Shown here: piece after piece, positions 62,072 through 64,000 of the stretch
How the letters are laid out: every line of letters starts with the position of its first letter
Numbering within the stretch: the stretch's first letter is position 1
DNA from: Rhizobium vallis
Lineage (GTDB): Bacteria; Pseudomonadota; Alphaproteobacteria; Rhizobiales; Rhizobiaceae
Direction: 5' to 3'
NCBI RefSeq assembly: GCF_003985155.1
Contig: NZ_ML133701.1
Coordinates: forward strand, 1-64,000
Length of the DNA: 64,000 bases
Notes under the pieces: model-generated
What the model saw: the letters and a program-made list of their open reading frames with translations, nothing else
What the model was told of the DNA's origin: nothing
Databases searched by the model: none
Position numbers and translations under genes: made by a program

Positions 62072-63307
62072 CTAAAAAGCGATCTGGCCAACGTTCTTCT
62101 CTCGGTCAAGCACAGTGCCAAAACCGGCACTGCGGTCGGCAAGATCGTCAAGGATGTCTGCCGCCATTCTGCCATCGGCGAGCACAGGGAAGGGGAGGCG
62201 ATCGCGTGCAGGATTCGATAATGCCTCGGTTCCACCGATCACAATCGGACGCAAGCGTACATTTTCCAGCTGTCCGCTAGATCCAAAATTGCAGGTCGCG
62301 ATGACGCTCCTCCACACTTCCGGCGGGCTCCATTCCTGTTCGTCCTTTTCCGTATGGAAGAGGAAGTTGCCAAGGCCGTAGAAAATTGGCGTATTCCGAT
62401 ATATCTCAACCCCTTGAAGGACCGGAGCGCCATGGCTGACAAAGAGGCCTGCGCCCGCGTTAACGCAATCGTGCGCAAATTCGCGGACCCAGACGGGGAC
62501 TTGCTGCCAGTTCGGCTCCCAATGGTGATGATGCAAATACACGATGACGAGCGTGTCGCGGCCCGCTTCTTCCGCGATCGCCGAAAGGTGAGCCCTGGCG
62601 CTGTGCCGGTCCATGACGATGCGGCGAGCGGTCTCATCTGATCTGCGAAACACGGTTCCATAGAAATCAATTTCGTCTTGGCCATGAAGATCAGGCGGAT
62701 CCTCTGGCTGGGCATAATTCGCGCGCTCCAAGGGCGAACTTAGAAGACGCTCCTGAATGGAGCGAAGCAAGTTGAATGTTCCCGCTTCCAGGTCGAATAC
62801 CCTGGAGACTTTCAGACTATTGATGCCGGGCCTTGCTATCCTGCCCTCAGTTGCGTCCTCGGCGTACATGAAAGACGGGCCTGGCCCGGCATCCATGGCA
62901 ATCAGCGCGACATTTCGGGATCCGAACGTCATTTTCTGTGCCGTGGAAGCATGATGCTTGTTGTGGCCGATGCCGGCATGCAGGAAATTGTGTGCCGCAA
63001 CCTCCTCCAGCGTCGAGAGGATCCCCGGCGGTCCAAGATCGAAAGCATGGTTGTTCGCCAGAGCCAGGCTATTGAAACCGAGCTCCTTCAACGCCGCCAA
63101 GACATCCGGCGCTGCAGCGCCGAAATAGCTGCCTTTGAGCGGCCATCCACCATGACGACCATAGATAGTCGTCTCGAGATTGGTGAAGGCAACATCGCTT
63201 GCTTTGAGGATCTCGGCGATCTCAGCGAGCCGTGGATCGCCGATCGTTCGAAGATCATGACGGATGAGCGACTGGCCGGTGACAGCAATGGAAAAGGGTG
63301 CGGACAT
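62072..63307 (-). CDS. CapA-family protein (PGA_cap metallophosphatase fold)
   Basis: A 411-aa protein with the PGA_cap layout: SIAVTGQSLI near the start, SDVAFTNLETTIYGRHG near residue 49, LALANNHAFDLGPPGI near residue 92, LVIVYLHHHHWEPNW near 258 and LFVSHGAPVLQGVEIY near 291. These supply the metal-binding His, Asp and Asn residues of the calcineurin-like fold. CapA proteins take part in poly-gamma-glutamate export in bacilli, but in rhizobia many are of unknown use. The ATG at 63307 has GAAGG upstream. No signal peptide is evident. Confidence 0.85.
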   Translation of the reverse strand: MSAPFSIAVTGQSLIRHDLRTIGDPRLAEIAEILKASDVAFTNLETTIYGRHGGWPLKGSYFGAAAPDVLAALKELGFNSLALANNHAFDLGPPGILSTLEEVAAHNFLHAGIGHNKHHASTAQKMTFGSRNVALIAMDAGPGPSFMYAEDATEGRIARPGINSLKVSRVFDLEAGTFNLLRSIQERLLSSPLERANYAQPEDPPDLHGQDEIDFYGTVFRRSDETARRIVMDRHSARAHLSAIAEEAGRDTLVIVYLHHHHWEPNWQQVPVWVREFAHDCVNAGAGLFVSHGAPVLQGVEIYRNTPIFYGLGNFLFHTEKDEQEWSPPEVWRSVIATCNFGSSGQLENVRLRPIVIGGTEALSNPARDRLPFPVLADGRMAADILDDLADRSAGFGTVLDREKNVGQIAF

Positions 63308-63388
63308 ATGGTCTACCTTCGATCTTTGGGACTGCCGACTGCTCACGCACTATGGCTTCGGGGGAAATGCGTGTCGGAAAGCCAGTGT

Positions 63389-64000
63389 CTAGTTCGATGT
63401 CTGCGGCGAAACATCGATCTTGAACCATTGCTCGCTCAGCCGCTTCAGGGTTCCGTCGCTCGTGGCGGCCTCGATGGCGCTATCGAATGCCGCAACCAGT
63501 TCGCCGTCATCTTGCCGGAGCCCGACGCCGACACCCGGGCCCCACAGGCCACCGGAGAGCCGCGGGCCGTAGAGCGTCGCAATCCCGCCATCCGTGCTGT
63601 CGAGGAAGGCTTTCCAGGTGAAATAGTCGGCAAGACCGCCATCGATGCGCTCAGCCACGAGATCGAGATGCATGTTGTCCTGGGAATCGTAGCTCCTGAT
63701 CGTCGCGACCTTTCCGAACAGTTCATTGAGCACCGCTTCCGAATTCGATGATCGCAATACGCCCAAAGTTCTGCCGTTGAGAGCGGCTCGAAGCTCCTCG
63801 ATCTTTGCCTGCTTTTCAGGGTCGATAGTTGTGAGGTCGAGCTCGGCCAACGTATCCGTGGGCGGAAGATTGAGATCTTTGCGTATGACAACTTGGTTGA
63901 AACCTCCGGCGTAGGGCTTGGAAAAAGCGATAGATTTCTTCCGCTTCTCAGTTATCGCCATCCCCGACATGATGGCATCGAACTTTCCAACGGTGAGCGC
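63389..64000 (-). CDS. Polar amino-acid ABC transporter substrate-binding protein (cut by window edge)
   Basis: The frame is open from the window end to a TAG at 63389 and gives the last 204 residues of an SBP_bac_3 protein of the HisJ/ArgT type. KFDAIMSGMAITEKRKKSIA followed by FSKPY is the family's central motif, and LRQDDGELVAAFDSAI with LKRLSEQWF closes the domain. The start lies beyond 64000. It precedes capA on the same strand with an 81-base gap, so the two may be co-transcribed. Confidence 0.9.
   Translation of the reverse strand, partial: ALTVGKFDAIMSGMAITEKRKKSIAFSKPYAGGFNQVVIRKDLNLPPTDTLAELDLTTIDPEKQAKIEELRAALNGRTLGVLRSSNSEAVLNELFGKVATIRSYDSQDNMHLDLVAERIDGGLADYFTWKAFLDSTDGGIATLYGPRLSGGLWGPGVGVGLRQDDGELVAAFDSAIEAATSDGTLKRLSEQWFKIDVSPQTSN

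Noticed and set aside
1..64000. CRISPR array, rRNA, tRNA, or repABC replication genes
   Set aside because: No regularly spaced repeats, no tRNA cloverleaf that I could recognise and no RepA/B/C motifs were found on either strand.

Overview
The window looks like a stretch of a rhizobial (Rhizobium/Sinorhizobium-type) megaplasmid. The main support is a complete VirB-type type IV secretion operon with a divergent RctA-like repressor, a traG-traD-traC / oriT / traA block of the kind found on rhizobial symbiotic plasmids, and many plasmid-accessory families (ArdC, DUF736, DUF1173, DUF2493, WGR, PIN/Phd toxin-antitoxin pairs). The left part is a catabolic island of alphaproteobacterial type. No replication genes, rRNA, tRNA or CRISPR array were seen.

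Region 1 (1-19 kb): the end of an IS256-family transposase, then a catabolic gene set in five transcription units. These are a divergent SDR; flavin reductase - PcaC-like protein - RutA/SfnG-like monooxygenase - sugar-type binding protein - AlaC-like aminotransferase - GFA protein; SsuE-like FMN reductase - ribBA; an alcohol dehydrogenase; a phosphoglycerate-mutase-like phosphatase; and a second binding protein - ABC ATPase - two permeases - second alcohol dehydrogenase - ABM monooxygenase - NDH-2. Four of the five start points carry a 16-bp element close to TTGACnGATTGTCnGA that overlaps the -35 box, and the fifth has a weaker copy. I read the island as one regulon for uptake and FMNH2-dependent oxidation of an unknown compound, with its own flavin supply.

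Region 2 (19-26.8 kb): an AraC regulator, a chemoreceptor with a NIT-like sensor and a CheR-binding tail, and a PAS-GGDEF-EAL protein, followed by degraded DNA that includes a groEL remnant.

Region 3 (26.8-55.5 kb): the conjugation and maintenance region. It holds ardC, a decayed LuxR-type regulator, rctA, a TrbM-like gene and virB1-virB11 with an eexN entry-exclusion gene between virB5 and virB6. After these come two PIN toxin-antitoxin modules, an orphan Phd antitoxin, pseudogenes (TOPRIM, DUF2493), small accessory genes, traG/traD/traC, a recognisable oriT and the relaxase-helicase traA. Several accessory genes are preceded by GC-rich leaders with strong foldback potential; two of these share a clear sequence motif.

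Region 4 (55.5-64 kb): a small locus (unknown protein and methyltransferase-like gene on one side; AraC regulator, MFS transporter and a 472-aa unknown protein on the other) that could make and export a small molecule. It is followed by a hairpin-dense stretch that folds into a closed multi-branched structure upstream of an XRE regulator, then a CapA-family gene and the start of an amino-acid-binding protein that runs off the window.
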